A stretch of DNA of 64,000 bases from an uncultured Rhodospirillales bacterium (GTDB taxonomy: Bacteria > Pseudomonadota > Alphaproteobacteria > Acetobacterales > Acetobacteraceae), in the NCBI GenBank assembly GCA_903845065.1, contig CAIMWH010000008.1, forward strand, positions 1 to 64,000, read 5' to 3'. Each line of letters opens with the position of its first letter. The first letter of the stretch is position 1. Shown one piece after another: positions 1 through 12,505 of the stretch. The position numbers and the translations under genes were made by a program. A model generated the notes under the pieces. That model was not told where the DNA came from. It was given only the letters and a program-made list of their open reading frames with translations, and made no database searches.

Positions 1-981
<981 letters not shown>

Positions 982-1053
982 CCAGACGCGCAGCAAAGCG
1001 AAGCGGCGACGAAAGCGACAGCGGTGCCCTTGCACCGCGATAGCGCCCCCGCC

Positions 1054-1476
1054 CTAGCTATCCGCGCTCGCCCGCTCGAGCAATACGCACGCCGCGATGC
1101 GCCAGGTGCCGTCGGGCTGGCGCTCCATGGTGTAGAGCGCGGTGCGCGGCACCCCATCGGGCCCAATCACGCCCACCTCCTGCACGATAGTACCGTCCGC
1201 CTCCCGCGCCTCGCCGAACTGCATTTTGCGCGGCCGATAGACCGGCTGGTACTGCCCCCGCACCATCGCCATGAAGCGCTCGGCGGACCCGAAGATCCGG
1301 CGCAACTCCGGCGTGGCGAAATCAAACGCCGCGGGCCCGTCATCGCGGGCAAAGGCCTCCATCTGCCGGGTGATGACCGCCTCGATCTCGGCCTGGTCGG
1401 CATCAGGCAGCCCATCCGCCCGCGCCACGCCGGACACGGCAAGCATCACCGCCAGCGCGAGCAGGGCGCCGCGCAT
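1054..1476 (-). CDS. DUF4864-like secreted/periplasmic protein
   Basis: N-terminal signal peptide, ADQAEIEAVITRQMEAFARDD...YTMERQPDGTWRIAACVL pattern; overlaps the cysE start by 1 nt. Confidence 0.7.
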   Translation of the reverse strand: MRGALLALAVMLAVSGVARADGLPDADQAEIEAVITRQMEAFARDDGPAAFDFATPELRRIFGSAERFMAMVRGQYQPVYRPRKMQFGEAREADGTIVQEVGVIGPDGVPRTALYTMERQPDGTWRIAACVLLERASADS

Positions 1477-2309
1477 CAGCCGGTGCGATCGTGCTCGTGC
1501 GGCCAGGTCTGGTCCATCGTCAGCGCCGCCATCGCCGCATTGCGCGCCACCGGCTTCGCCGGAACGCCCACCACGGTGGTGAATGCCGCCACGTCATCCA
1601 GCACAATGCTGCCGGCGCCCACCTTGGCGCCCTCGCCGATGCGGATATTGCCGAGGATTTTTGCCCCCGCCCCGATCAGCACCCCGCGCCCCACCTTCGG
1701 GTGGCGATCGCCCCCCGCCTTGCCGGTGCCGCCGAGTGTGACCTCTTGCAGCATCGAGACATCATCCTCCACCACGGCGGTCTCGCCGATGACGAGGCTG
1801 GTGCCATGGTCGATCATGATGCCGCGGCCCACGGTGGCGGCCGGGTGGAAATCGGCGGCGAACACCTCGGAAATACGGCTCTGCATGTGCCGCGCGAGGT
1901 GGATACGCCCGCCCATCCACAGCCAATGGCTCACCCGATGGGCCTGCAACGCCTGGAATCCCTTGAAGAACAGGAACGGCGTCAGCAGGTCCTCGCAGGA
2001 GGGGTCACGGTCCCGGATGGCCAGCAGGTCGGCCGCGGTGGCGGCGACAATATCCGGCATATCCTCGTAGGCATCGCTGATCAGCCCGGCCAGGGTCGGC
2101 CGATCGATGGCGTCATCGTGCAGTTTGCGCGCCAGCATGCAGGCCATCGCGCCGGCGAGATCGCCATGCGGCATCACCAGCACATTGACCACCCGGCCCA
2201 TCAACCGATCGCGCAACACGGCCTGGCTGGCCTCGCGCAGGATGGTCTGCCACACCTCGATGGCCTCGGGGACATGGACAGCACGCACGCCGCAATCAAG
2301 ATCGGACAT
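1476..2309 (-). CDS. cysE: serine O-acetyltransferase
   Basis: Left-handed beta-helix hexapeptides, ADFHPAATVGRGIMIDHGTSLVIGETAVVEDDVSMLQEVTLGGTGK. Confidence 0.92.
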   Translation of the reverse strand: MSDLDCGVRAVHVPEAIEVWQTILREASQAVLRDRLMGRVVNVLVMPHGDLAGAMACMLARKLHDDAIDRPTLAGLISDAYEDMPDIVAATAADLLAIRDRDPSCEDLLTPFLFFKGFQALQAHRVSHWLWMGGRIHLARHMQSRISEVFAADFHPAATVGRGIMIDHGTSLVIGETAVVEDDVSMLQEVTLGGTGKAGGDRHPKVGRGVLIGAGAKILGNIRIGEGAKVGAGSIVLDDVAAFTTVVGVPAKPVARNAAMAALTMDQTWPHEHDRTG

Positions 2310-2329
2310 CGCCGGCTCCCTTGGATTGG

Positions 2330-2701
2330 CTAGACGTGGAAACTCTCGCCGCAGCCGCAGCGCCCCTTTTCGTTGGGGTTGACGAAGGTGAACCCCGACG
2401 ACAGCGCCTTGACCTCATAATCCATGATTGTGCCGATGAGGAAAAGGCTGGCCTTGCGATCCACCAGAACCGTCATCCCCTTGTCGGTCACCCGCTCGTC
2501 GCCTGGCCCGGGCACGTCGGTCCAGGTCATGTCATAGGCGAGGCCGGAGCAGCCCTTGGTGTTGACCGAGATGCGCAGCAGCATGCCGGCTTGGCCGGTG
2601 GCGTAGAGCGCCTTCAGGCGTTCGGCGGCCGCGTCGGTGAGCGACATCAGCGGCGGCAGTTCGCGCCGTGGACGCGCCGGGGTCATCGTGGTGGTCGACA
2701 T
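2330..2701 (-). CDS. sufA: HesB/IscA/SufA-type iron-sulfur assembly protein
   Basis: SVNTKGCSGLAYDM...FVNPNEKGRCGCGESF conserved cysteines; start at MSTTTM. Confidence 0.9.
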   Translation of the reverse strand: MSTTTMTPARPRRELPPLMSLTDAAAERLKALYATGQAGMLLRISVNTKGCSGLAYDMTWTDVPGPGDERVTDKGMTVLVDRKASLFLIGTIMDYEVKALSSGFTFVNPNEKGRCGCGESFHV

Positions 2702-2721
2702 TCTGGTTCCCCCTGTTCCGT

Positions 2722-3096
2722 TCAGAACATATTGAGCGCGAGGCGCGCGTCTTCGGTCATCCGGCTCTGGTCCCAAGGCGGGTCCCAGACGACTTCGACA
2801 TCGCAGGTGGCAACGCCGGGCAGCGCGAGGATGGCATCGCGCACCTGCTCGGGCAGTTCCTGCGCCGATGGGCAGGCGGGCGCCGTGAGGGTCATCTCCA
2901 CCTTCACGTTGCCGGCGTCGTTGATGTCGATGGCGTAGATCAGGCCGAGTTCGTAGATATTCACCGGGATTTCCGGATCGTACACCGAGGCGCAGGCCGC
3001 GATCAGCGCGTCCTCGCTCGGCTTGGCTTCCTGCGCCCCGTCGGGTGACCAGGTGCCCACGTTCGGCGTGGCGTCGTTCATGTTGCGCTCACTCAC
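2722..3096 (-). CDS. sufT: SUF system assembly protein SufT (DUF59/MIP18 family)
   Basis: YDPEIPVNIYELGLIYAIDI...MTLTAPACPSAQELPEQV. Confidence 0.9.
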   Translation of the reverse strand: MSERNMNDATPNVGTWSPDGAQEAKPSEDALIAACASVYDPEIPVNIYELGLIYAIDINDAGNVKVEMTLTAPACPSAQELPEQVRDAILALPGVATCDVEVVWDPPWDQSRMTEDARLALNMF

Positions 3097-3541
3097 TGGT
3101 GGTTGCCCCCTCGCCCTCGAGTGCGGCGATCAGCGCGTGCCATGGCAGCGTGGCGCACTTCACCCGGGACGGGTACTCGTGCACCGCGGCCAGCGGCAGC
3201 ATCGGTTTCAATTCCTCGGCGCATTCCGCGCATTCGCCGGTCTGCGCGAGGGTGCGGAAGGCGGCGAACAGCCGGCGCGTGCTGGTGGCGCTATGGCCGG
3301 CCACCGCTTCCACCATCAGGTCGGCCGCCGCCTTGCTGATTTCGCAGCCCCGCGCATCGAATCCGGTGGCGGCGATGGTGCCGTCCCCGGCGTATTTCAC
3401 CCACACCTGCACGCGATCGCCGCACATCGGGTTGTCGCCCTTGGCGGTGGCGTCGAAATCCTCCAGCCGCCGCATATGCCGGGGCCGGCGGCCGCGCTCG
3501 ATGATGGTGGCGTTGTAGAGATCGCGGAGGTCTTCGAACAT
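3089..3541 (-). CDS. sufU: SufU/NifU-like iron-sulfur scaffold
   Basis: NPMCGDRVQVWV...GFDARGCEISKAAADLM...C-x2-C near C-terminus. Confidence 0.88.
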   Translation of the reverse strand: MFEDLRDLYNATIIERGRRPRHMRRLEDFDATAKGDNPMCGDRVQVWVKYAGDGTIAATGFDARGCEISKAAADLMVEAVAGHSATSTRRLFAAFRTLAQTGECAECAEELKPMLPLAAVHEYPSRVKCATLPWHALIAALEGEGATTSE

Positions 3542-4785
3542 TACTGGAAGAACTCCCGCACCTTGATCAGCGTGTCGGCCAGCACGTCGATTTCGCCGGG
3601 CGTCGTGTAGATGCCGAAGCTGGCCCGCGCGGTGGATTCCAGCCCCAGGCGATGCATCAGCGGCTCGGCGCAGTGATGCCCCGCCCGCACCGCGATCCCG
3701 GCGCGATCCAGCAGCGTCGCGATGTCATGCGCATGCGCCCGATCCAGCGTGAAGCTCACCACTCCGCCGCGATCCTGCGCGCGGCCGATCACGGTGAGCC
3801 CCTCGATCGCCGACAAACGGGACAATGCATGGTCAGTCAGCGCCGCCTCATGCGCCGCGATGGCGGGATAGCCGATCCCCTCCACCCACTCGATCGCCGC
3901 ATTCAGGCCTATACCCTCGATGATCGCCGGCGTGCCGGCCTCGAACTTGTGCGGCACCCGCGCCCAGGTGGAGCGCTCGTAGGTGACGGACGAAATCATG
4001 TCCCCGCCGCCCATCCACGGCGGCATCGCCTCCAGCAGTTCGCGCTTGCCGTAGAGCACGCCGATCCCGGTCGGGCCGTACAGCTTGTGCCCGGTGAACA
4101 CGTAGAAATCAGCATCCAGCGCCCGCACATCCACCCGGCGATGCACCACCGCCTGCGAGCCATCGAGCAGCACCTTGGCGCCATGGGCGTGGGCAATCTG
4201 GATAATCCGCTCGGCCGGCGTGTAGCTGCCGAGCACGTTGGACATGTGGGTGATCGCCACCAGCCCCACCTTGCCATCGGCGAACAGCGCCTCGTAGGCC
4301 GCCATGTCGAGTTCGCCGGCATCGTTGATCGGCGCCACCCGTAGTTCGGTGCCATGCGCATCGCGCAGCATCTGCCACGGCACGATGTTGGAGTGATGCT
4401 CCATCGCCGAAATCACCACCGCCTGCCCAGGCTTCATGATGCCGCGGCCATAGCTGTGCGCGACGAGGTTGATGCCCTCGGTGGAATTGCGCACGAACAC
4501 GATCTCGTGCCGGTCCCCGGCGTTCAGCAGGCGGGCGGCGGCATCGCGTGTGGCCTCGTAGGCTTCCGTGGTGCGCTCGCTCATCCAGTGCAGACCGCGA
4601 TGGATGTTGGCGTACTGGGTCTCCATCGCGCCCACCATGGCGTCGATCACCGCGCGCGGCTTCTGCGCCGAGGCGGCGCTGTCGAGGAACACCAGGTCCT
4701 TGCCGCGGATTTTCTGCTCCAGGATGGGGAACTGCGCCCGGATGGCGGCGATATCCAGCCGTGCGTCAAACGAAGGGGCGTTCAT
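3541..4785 (-). CDS. sufS: cysteine desulfurase SufS
   Basis: PLP Lys motif VFTGHKLYGPTGIGVLYGK, RAGHHCAEPLM; overlaps neighbours. Confidence 0.95.
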   Translation of the reverse strand: MNAPSFDARLDIAAIRAQFPILEQKIRGKDLVFLDSAASAQKPRAVIDAMVGAMETQYANIHRGLHWMSERTTEAYEATRDAAARLLNAGDRHEIVFVRNSTEGINLVAHSYGRGIMKPGQAVVISAMEHHSNIVPWQMLRDAHGTELRVAPINDAGELDMAAYEALFADGKVGLVAITHMSNVLGSYTPAERIIQIAHAHGAKVLLDGSQAVVHRRVDVRALDADFYVFTGHKLYGPTGIGVLYGKRELLEAMPPWMGGGDMISSVTYERSTWARVPHKFEAGTPAIIEGIGLNAAIEWVEGIGYPAIAAHEAALTDHALSRLSAIEGLTVIGRAQDRGGVVSFTLDRAHAHDIATLLDRAGIAVRAGHHCAEPLMHRLGLESTARASFGIYTTPGEIDVLADTLIKVREFFQ

Positions 4786-6061
4786 GCGGCGTCTCCCGTG
4801 CCCAGTTCGGCGGCCCAGCGTGCCGCGATGGCGGCTTCCATGCCGGCGCGCACCGCTTCATGGGCAATCGGGTCGAGCGCTTCGGCGAGGAAGGCGCGCA
4901 CCAGGATATTGCGCGCCTCGGCCACGGGCACGCCGCGGCTGCGCAGATAGAACAACTGGTCGGCATCCAACTCGCCCACCGTGGCGCCGTGGCTGCACTT
5001 CACGTCATCGGCGTAGATTTCCAACTGCGGCTTGCTGTCGATCTCGGCATCGCGCGAGAGCAGCAGGGTCTGGTTCATCTGGTAGCCGTCGGTCTTCTGG
5101 GCGATGCGATCAACCTCGATTTTGCCCTGGAACACGCCCTTGGAGCGCCCGGTCAGCACGTTCTTCACCGTCTGCCGGCTGGCGGTGGCGGGCGCTGCAT
5201 GGCGCACCACGGTGGTGAAGTCCGAATGCTGCGAACCGCCGAGAAGCTGCGCGGCATTCAGGTGCGCCATCGCCTTCTCGCCGACCAGCCGCGCATGCAC
5301 CTGCACGCGCGCGAGCTTGCCGCCGAGGGCGAGGGAGAAGCTGTCATAGGTGCCGCGCGCGCCAACCTCGGCGAACACGGTGGAGAGGTGGAACGCCCCG
5401 GGCGCCTCCATCTGCTGACGCAGATGCACCAGCGTGGCATCCTCGGCGATCTCGGCCGTCAGCACCGGATTGTTGAAGTAGACGCCAACCCCGGCATTCA
5501 CCTCCACCAGCGTCAACCGCGCGCCCTTCCCCAGGCGCACGGCATGGCGTGGATGGAACGAAACCGGCTTGCCGTGCGCATCGCTGCCCAGGCTGACCAG
5601 CAGCAGGGTGCCGGCATCGACATCGGCGGCGACATCGATGGCCGCACCGTCCTCGGCCAGCATGGTGTTGAGCGCGACCATCTTTTCCGCGTTGTCGGCA
5701 ATGCGGCCAAACGCCGGGGCGCCGGTCTGCACCGACACCCCCTCGGGCAATTGCGAAAGGTCATCGCGGAACCGGCCATCGACGAACACCAGGCGCGGCC
5801 CATCGATCAACCCGAGCGCGGCCAATTGCGCCGCGCCATCGGCCAGCAGCACCACGGGTTCGTGGAACGCCACATCGGCCAGCACGCGCAGCCCGGTATA
5901 GCGCCAGGCTTCCTCGCGCGGTCCCGGCAATCCCTGCTGCGCAAACGCCGCAGCACCTGCGGCCCGCAGCGCCACGTTGCCGGACAGCCGCGCCTTCAAA
6001 CCCTCGTAACGCGCCAGGAAGCCCTGCGCGGATGCCTGCAAACTTGTCTGCGACACAGCGT

Positions 6062-6065
<4 letters not shown>
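4782..6065 (-). CDS. sufD: Fe-S cluster assembly protein SufD
   Basis: CSHGATVGELDADQLFYLRSRGVPVAEARNILVRAFL. Confidence 0.93.
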
Positions 6066-6811
<746 letters not shown>

Positions 6812-6821
6812 AATATCGTCC

Positions 6822-8306
6822 CTAGCCTACAGAGCCTTCGAGGCTCACGGCGAGAAGCTTCTGGGCCTCCACCGCGAACTCCATCGGCAATTCCTTCAAT
6901 ACGTCCTTGCAGAAACCGTTCACGATCAGCCCTACCGCATCTTCCTGCGACAGGCCGCGCTGGCGGCAATAGAACAACTGGTCGTCGGCGATTTTCGAGG
7001 TGGTGGCCTCGTGTTCCGTCTTTGCCGTAGGGTTGCGGCTTTCGATGTAGGGCACCGTGTGGGCGCCGCACTGGTCACCGATCAGCAGCGAGTCGCACTG
7101 GGTGAAATTCCGCGCCCCATCGGCGTTCTTCATGATGCGAACCAGACCACGATACGTGTTGTCGGACCGCCCGGCGCTGATCCCCTTCGACACGATGGTG
7201 CTGCGGGTGTTCTTCCCGATATGGATCATCTTGGTGCCGGTATCGGCCTGCTGGCGGTTGGTGGTGACCGCCACCGAGTAGAACTCGCCCACGCTGTCAT
7301 CGCCTTGCAGGATGCAGGAGGGATACTTCCAGGTGATCGCCGACCCGGTTTCCACCTGGGTCCAGCTGATCTTGGACCGGGCGCCACGGCAGGCGCCGCG
7401 CTTGGTGACGAAATTGTAGATGCCACCCTTGCCGTCGGCATCGCCGGGGTACCAGTTCTGCACCGTCGAATACTTGATGGTGGCATCCGTCATCGCGACG
7501 AGTTCCACCACCGCGGCATGCAACTGGTTCTCGTCACGCTGCGGCGCCGTGCAGCCTTCGAGGTAGGATACGTAGCCGCCGTCCTCCACCACGATCAGCG
7601 TGCGCTCGAACTGCCCGGTGTTGCGGGCGTTGATGCGGAAATAGGTGCTGAGTTCCATCGGGCAGCGCACCCCCTTGGGGATGAACACGAAGGACCCATC
7701 GGAGAAAACCGCCGAATTCAGCGCCGCGAAGTAGTTGTCACCAGCCGGCACCACGCTACCGAGATACTGCTTCACCAGGTCGGGATGCGAATGCACCGCC
7801 TCGGAAATCGGGCAGAAAATCACCCCGGCCTTGGCCAGCGTATCCTTGAAGGTGGTGGCGACCGAGACGCTGTCGAACACCGCATCCACCGCCACCGGCG
7901 GCCGCTCGCCCTCTTCCGGCTCAACCCCGGCGAGGATGGCGCGCTCGCGCAGCGGGATGCCCAGCTTTTCGTACATCGCGAGCAACGCGGGATCGACCTC
8001 GTCGAGGGACTTCGGGCCCGCCTTCTTCTTCGGCGCCGCGTAGTAATGCAAGTCCTGGTAGTCGATCGGCGCGTGCTGGACCTTCGCCCAGGACGGCTCC
8101 TCCATCTTCAGCCACGCCGCGTAGGACTTCAGGCGCCACTCCAGCAGCCACGCGGGCTCGCCCTTGCGCTCCGAAATCAGCCGAACGATGTCCTCGTTCA
8201 GGCCCTTCGGTGCCATGTCCATTTCGATATCGGTGGAGAAACCCCACTTGTAGCCGCCCTCCGTGACGGCGGCGACGGTGTCGAGGGTCTCGGTGACGGC
8301 AGCCAT
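6822..8306 (-). CDS. sufB: Fe-S cluster assembly protein SufB
   Basis: [26 protein letters not shown]; start chosen at [11 protein letters not shown] rather than the longer ORF. Confidence 0.95.
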   Translation of the reverse strand: MAAVTETLDTVAAVTEGGYKWGFSTDIEMDMAPKGLNEDIVRLISERKGEPAWLLEWRLKSYAAWLKMEEPSWAKVQHAPIDYQDLHYYAAPKKKAGPKSLDEVDPALLAMYEKLGIPLRERAILAGVEPEEGERPPVAVDAVFDSVSVATTFKDTLAKAGVIFCPISEAVHSHPDLVKQYLGSVVPAGDNYFAALNSAVFSDGSFVFIPKGVRCPMELSTYFRINARNTGQFERTLIVVEDGGYVSYLEGCTAPQRDENQLHAAVVELVAMTDATIKYSTVQNWYPGDADGKGGIYNFVTKRGACRGARSKISWTQVETGSAITWKYPSCILQGDDSVGEFYSVAVTTNRQQADTGTKMIHIGKNTRSTIVSKGISAGRSDNTYRGLVRIMKNADGARNFTQCDSLLIGDQCGAHTVPYIESRNPTAKTEHEATTSKIADDQLFYCRQRGLSQEDAVGLIVNGFCKDVLKELPMEFAVEAQKLLAVSLEGSVG

Positions 8307-8316
8307 ATTGTGACTC

Positions 8317-8787
8317 CTATTCGGCGGCCGACGCCGCGAGCGGCGCCGGAATGCGGAAGGCCGGCGGCACCGAGGCCGCGCGCATGTCCGCGAGCGTGAT
8401 ATTGGAAAGGGCGTCGCGAATGGCGTCATTCACCAGGTCCCACCGGCCCTTGACGGCGCACAGGCTGCCGACGTCGCAGCCGCCGCCACCGCCCTCGACA
8501 CAGGCGGTCAGCGCGATCGGGCCATCGATGGCGCCGATCACATCGGCCACCGTCACCGCATCAAGCGGGCGGGACAGCCGGTAGCCGCCGCGCGCCCCGC
8601 GCTGGGACACCACGAGGGCGGCCGAAGCCAACGCCTTCAACACCTTGGCGACCGTTGGTTCCGGCACCCCGGTCGCCAGCGCGATCCCCGGCGAGGTCTG
8701 CACGCAGTCCTCCCCCGGCCGCTGGCAATCCCCCAGACGGATCAGCACGACGACCGCGTAATCGGTCAATTTGGACAGCCTGAGCAT
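8317..8787 (-). CDS. Rrf2-family transcriptional regulator of the SUF system
   Basis: [19 protein letters not shown]-terminal wHTH typical of Rrf2; three-Cys cluster (C-x7-C-x5-C); first gene of the suf operon. Confidence 0.88.
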   Translation of the reverse strand: MLRLSKLTDYAVVVLIRLGDCQRPGEDCVQTSPGIALATGVPEPTVAKVLKALASAALVVSQRGARGGYRLSRPLDAVTVADVIGAIDGPIALTACVEGGGGGCDVGSLCAVKGRWDLVNDAIRDALSNITLADMRAASVPPAFRIPAPLAASAAE

Positions 8788-8796
8788 GCGCCATTA

Positions 8797-8827
8797 CCCT
8801 AATCGGACCTGTTCGGTCCTGATTGGG
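8797..8827. promoter_or_regulatory. Candidate operator (inverted repeat) upstream of the Rrf2-suf operon
   Basis: accctAATCGGACCtgttcGGTCCTGATTggg; near-perfect dyad 10-40 nt upstream of the regulator start codon. Confidence 0.5.
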
Positions 8828-8969
8828 CAAATGGCCCATCGGCCGGATATCGTCAAGCCCGCTTGGCCGGGATTTCCGCACCCCCATCTGGTCGACTGGG
8901 CGGGAGCGCACTAGTTTCGCCGCGCCGGCGCCGCCGGATTGTCTTCAACCAGCAAACGGGAAACGCCGC

Positions 8970-9290
8970 ATGATCGCCGATGTCCGTATCTACACCTGCA
9001 AACCCAACAAGATGGCCGAATTCGTCAAGATCTATGAGGAACTCGCCTGGCCGCTCCAGCAGAAGTACCTCGGCCGCTGCCTGGGCTGGTTCACCACCAT
9101 CGAGGGTGAACTCAACACCGTCGTGCATATCTGGGGCTACGAAAACCAGGGCGACCGCGAGACCCGCCGCAACGCCATGGCGGCCGATCCCTCCTGGGGC
9201 GCCTACCTCGCCGCCGTCGCCAAGGCCGAATGCCTGGTGAAAATGGAAAACCGCATCACCCGCCCGACCGGCTTCTCGCCGGTCCAGTAG
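8970..9290 (+). CDS. NIPSNAP family protein
   Basis: MIADVRIYTCKPNKMAEFVKIYEELAWPLQQKYLGRCLGWFTTIEGELNTVVHIWGYEN. Confidence 0.88.
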   Translation: MIADVRIYTCKPNKMAEFVKIYEELAWPLQQKYLGRCLGWFTTIEGELNTVVHIWGYENQGDRETRRNAMAADPSWGAYLAAVAKAECLVKMENRITRPTGFSPVQ

Positions 9291-9305
9291 CCGTCGCCCA
9301 CCGCT

Positions 9306-10157
9306 TCAGTCCCCGCTGGCCTGGTCCTTGCGGAACTGGGCGGTGGGGTAGACGCCCATGATGCGGGCCTCGCGCGAGAAGAACGTCAGTTCTTCGAGCG
9401 CGCGGCGCAGCGCTGGCTGCTCCGGGTGCCCCTCGACGTCACACAGGAACTGGGTGGCGGTGAAATGCCCGCCCACCATGTAGCTCTCCAGCTTGGTCAT
9501 GTTGACGCCATTGGTGGCGAACCCGCCGAGCGCCTTGTAGAGCGCGGCCGGCACGTTGCGCACACGGAAGACGAACGTCGTCATAAGCCCCGGCTCGGTC
9601 GGCGCGCACACCCGCGGCTTGTCCGCCATCACATAGAAGCGCGTGGTGTTGTGTGCGGCGTCCTCCACGTTGCTGCGCAGGATATCGAGCCCAAACAACT
9701 CCCCGGCGAGGGAGGAGGCGATGGCGCAATCCTCGGGATTGCCCCATTGCGCCACCAGCTCGGCGGAACCGGCGGTATCGGCCTCCACCACCGCCTGGAG
9801 ATCGAGTTCCTTGAGGATTTTCCGCACCTGGCCCAGTGCGACGACATGCGAATGGGCCCGCTTGAGCCCGCCGATGGTGGCGCCCTTCACGCCGAGCAGG
9901 CAGTGCTCGACGCGCTGGAAGTGCTCGCCCACCACATACAGCCCGCTATCCGGCAGCAGATAGTGAACATCGCCCACCCGGCCGGCGAGGCTGTTTTCGC
10001 AGGCGATCATGGCAAGGTCGGCGGTCTTGTCTCGGACGGCTTCCATTGCGGCATCGAAGGTGTCGCAGGGCAGGGTGGTCCAGCCAGGATAGGCATTGCG
10101 GCAGGCAAGGTCGGAGTAGGCGCCGGGCCTCCCCTGGAAGGCGATGGTCCGGGTCAT
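9306..10157 (-). CDS. pheA: prephenate dehydratase
   Basis: [14 protein letters not shown]...[18 protein letters not shown]...NTTRFYVM...[22 protein letters not shown] (ACT domain). Confidence 0.94.
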   Translation of the reverse strand: MTRTIAFQGRPGAYSDLACRNAYPGWTTLPCDTFDAAMEAVRDKTADLAMIACENSLAGRVGDVHYLLPDSGLYVVGEHFQRVEHCLLGVKGATIGGLKRAHSHVVALGQVRKILKELDLQAVVEADTAGSAELVAQWGNPEDCAIASSLAGELFGLDILRSNVEDAAHNTTRFYVMADKPRVCAPTEPGLMTTFVFRVRNVPAALYKALGGFATNGVNMTKLESYMVGGHFTATQFLCDVEGHPEQPALRRALEELTFFSREARIMGVYPTAQFRKDQASGD

Positions 10158-10918
10158 GCGGGGCTCTTTACAGCGGAAGGAAGGCCAGAGGGACGAAGGG
10201 CAACACGGGCACGTTCAAGATCGGCCGGCGTATCCACGCCAAACGGAGCGAATTCCACGCGGGCGCAGGCGATGCGCATGCCGGCCTCCAGCGCGCGAAG
10301 CTGTTCGAGACTCTCGCGCCGTTCAAGCGGCGACTCGGGCAGCGCCACGAAGCGCGCCAGGGCCTGCCGGCGAAAGGCGTATATGCCGATATGGTGCCAC
10401 AGCGGCCCCTCGCCGGCCGGGATCGCAGCGCGCGAAAAATACAGCGCCGGAGACACCGCCCGCCCGCCATCGAACGCGCAGGCGGCCTTCACCACGCTGG
10501 GGGAGGCAGCCTCCTCGGGCGTGGTGATGGGGGCGACGAGGGTGGCGATATCTATCGCCGGATCGGCCAGCGGGGCCAGCACGGCGCGGATGTATTCGGG
10601 CGGAATAGTCGGCAGATCGCCCTGCAAATTCACCACCACATCATGGTGCCCCTGCGGATCGAGGCTGCTCAGCGCTGCATGAACGCGATCCGAGCCCCTC
10701 GGCAGCGAGGGATCGGTCAGCACCGCGATGCCGCCCGCCGCCCGCACCGCCTCGGCGATCTCGAGCTCGGCGCAGGCCACCGCCACCGGGCCGATATCGG
10801 CCTCCCGCCCGCGGTTCAGCACATGCACGATCATCGGGATGCCATTGATGTCCGCCAGCGGCTTGCCGGGCAGCCTGGTGGCGGCCATGCGCGAGGGAAT
10901 GAGAACGATCGGGTTCAT
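10154..10918 (-). CDS. kdsB: 3-deoxy-manno-octulosonate cytidylyltransferase
   Basis: [21 protein letters not shown]...[14 protein letters not shown]...[11 protein letters not shown]. Confidence 0.94.
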   Translation of the reverse strand: MNPIVLIPSRMAATRLPGKPLADINGIPMIVHVLNRGREADIGPVAVACAELEIAEAVRAAGGIAVLTDPSLPRGSDRVHAALSSLDPQGHHDVVVNLQGDLPTIPPEYIRAVLAPLADPAIDIATLVAPITTPEEAASPSVVKAACAFDGGRAVSPALYFSRAAIPAGEGPLWHHIGIYAFRRQALARFVALPESPLERRESLEQLRALEAGMRIACARVEFAPFGVDTPADLERARVALRPSGLPSAVKSPA

Positions 10919-11121
10919 GCGCGCAGCCTCATCTGAAGTCCTTGGCACCCTTAAGTGACACAATTGGACGGCACGGGTTGAAGCCCGTCGCCTCCTTGCC
11001 TATGGTGCGCCGCACCTTAGGTATCCGGCCCATATTGCGCAACGCGACGTCGCGCAACACGGTCAACCGGATGTCCGGGCAATGAACAGGCCGATCCGAT
11101 CTCGCGCGGGGTATACGTCGT

Positions 11122-11655
11122 ATGGATAGCATGGAGTTAAACAAGCTGGTGGCATCGGTCCTTGTGGCCGGTATCACCTTCTTCGTCTGCGGCGTGATCG
11201 GGCAGGGCCTGGTGCATCCCGAACATCTGCACGAAAGTGCGATCAAGATTGAAGTTGCCACGGCCGCTCCGGCCGGGGGCGCGAAGGAAGAGGCGCTGGC
11301 GCCGATCGGCCCGATGCTGGCGAGCGCCGATGTCGCCGCCGGCGGCACCGCCGCCAAGTCGCTGTGCTCGGCCTGTCACACGTTCACCGATGGCGGCAAG
11401 GCCGGCGTCGGCCCGAACCTGTATGGCATCATCGGCCGCGATCGCGCCGCCGCCGCCGGGTTCGCCTACTCGAACGGGCTGAAGGCCAAGGCCGGCGCCT
11501 GGAACTACGAAGACCTGAACGCCTGGCTGAAGAAGCCCGCCGCCTACGCCGCCGGCACCAAGATGGCCTTCGCCGGTATCAACAGCGACAAGCAGCGCGC
11601 CAACGTGATCGCCTATCTGCGCAGCCTGGCCGCCACACCCGCCCCCCTGCCGTAA
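11122..11655 (+). CDS. Membrane-anchored class I cytochrome c (CycM-like)
   Basis: N-terminal TM helix, CSACH haem motif, GPNLYGIIGRDRA, GTKMAFAG Met ligand region. Confidence 0.9.
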   Translation: MDSMELNKLVASVLVAGITFFVCGVIGQGLVHPEHLHESAIKIEVATAAPAGGAKEEALAPIGPMLASADVAAGGTAAKSLCSACHTFTDGGKAGVGPNLYGIIGRDRAAAAGFAYSNGLKAKAGAWNYEDLNAWLKKPAAYAAGTKMAFAGINSDKQRANVIAYLRSLAATPAPLP

Positions 11656-11661
11656 CGGCTG

Positions 11662-12450
11662 GTGGCACTTCCTGATCTAGAGCCGCTGATCCGCACCGCG
11701 GCAGCGGCGGCGGACGCGGCCGGATCGGTGATCCGGCCGTATTTCCGCGCCGGCCTCACCGCCGATGACAAAGCGGACGACAGCCCGGTCACCATCGCGG
11801 ATCGCAATGCCGAGCAGGCGATCCGCGCCCTGATTTCCGCCCGCCATCCTGATCACGGCATCCTCGGCGAGGAATACGGCCTCGAAAACCCAGCCGCCGG
11901 GCTGCGCTGGGTGCTCGATCCGATCGACGGCACCCGTGCGTTCATCACCGGCCGCCCCACGTTCGGCACCCTGGTGGCGCTGCTCGCGGATGGCGTGCCC
12001 ATCCTCGGCGTGATCGACCAGCCCGTCACCGGCGAGCGCTGGATCGGCGCCGTCGGCCACCCCACCCGTTTCAGCGGCCCGTTCGGCGGCGTGCCCGGCA
12101 CCAGGCGGCGCGGCGCGCTATCCGAGGCCGAGTTGTCGGCCACCAGCCCGGACATGTTCGAACCCGGGGATCTGCCCGCCTGGGCCCGCCTGCAGGCCGC
12201 CACAAGGCGCACCTCCTTCGGCGGGGACTGCTACGCCTATGGCCTGGTCGCACTTGGCCAGATCGACGTGATCCTGGAATCGACCATGAAGGTGTGGGAC
12301 TGGGCCGCCATCGTGCCGGTGATCACCGGCGCCGGCGGCTGCGTGACGGACTGGCTGGGCCACGCGTTGACACCGGACAGCACCGGCCAGGTGCTGGCGC
12401 TCGGCGATCCTTCGCTGCTGGATGCCGCTTTGTCCTGTCTCACCGCTTGA
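11662..12450 (+). CDS. hisN: Inositol monophosphatase family / histidinol-phosphatase-like
   Basis: GILGEEYG, WVLDPIDGTRAFITGRPTFGTLVAL, VWDWAAIVPVITGAGG. Confidence 0.85.
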   Translation: MALPDLEPLIRTAAAAADAAGSVIRPYFRAGLTADDKADDSPVTIADRNAEQAIRALISARHPDHGILGEEYGLENPAAGLRWVLDPIDGTRAFITGRPTFGTLVALLADGVPILGVIDQPVTGERWIGAVGHPTRFSGPFGGVPGTRRRGALSEAELSATSPDMFEPGDLPAWARLQAATRRTSFGGDCYAYGLVALGQIDVILESTMKVWDWAAIVPVITGAGGCVTDWLGHALTPDSTGQVLALGDPSLLDAALSCLTA

Positions 12451-12505
12451 CCTGAGGGGCTCGGCGGTGGCCACCTTGCGGCAGACAATGCAAGGGAGGC
12501 GATCG

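Noticed and set aside
1021-1038. GCGGTGC-cctt-GCACCGC hairpin as a terminator
   Set aside because: Short stem with no U-run on either strand; could be chance at this GC content.
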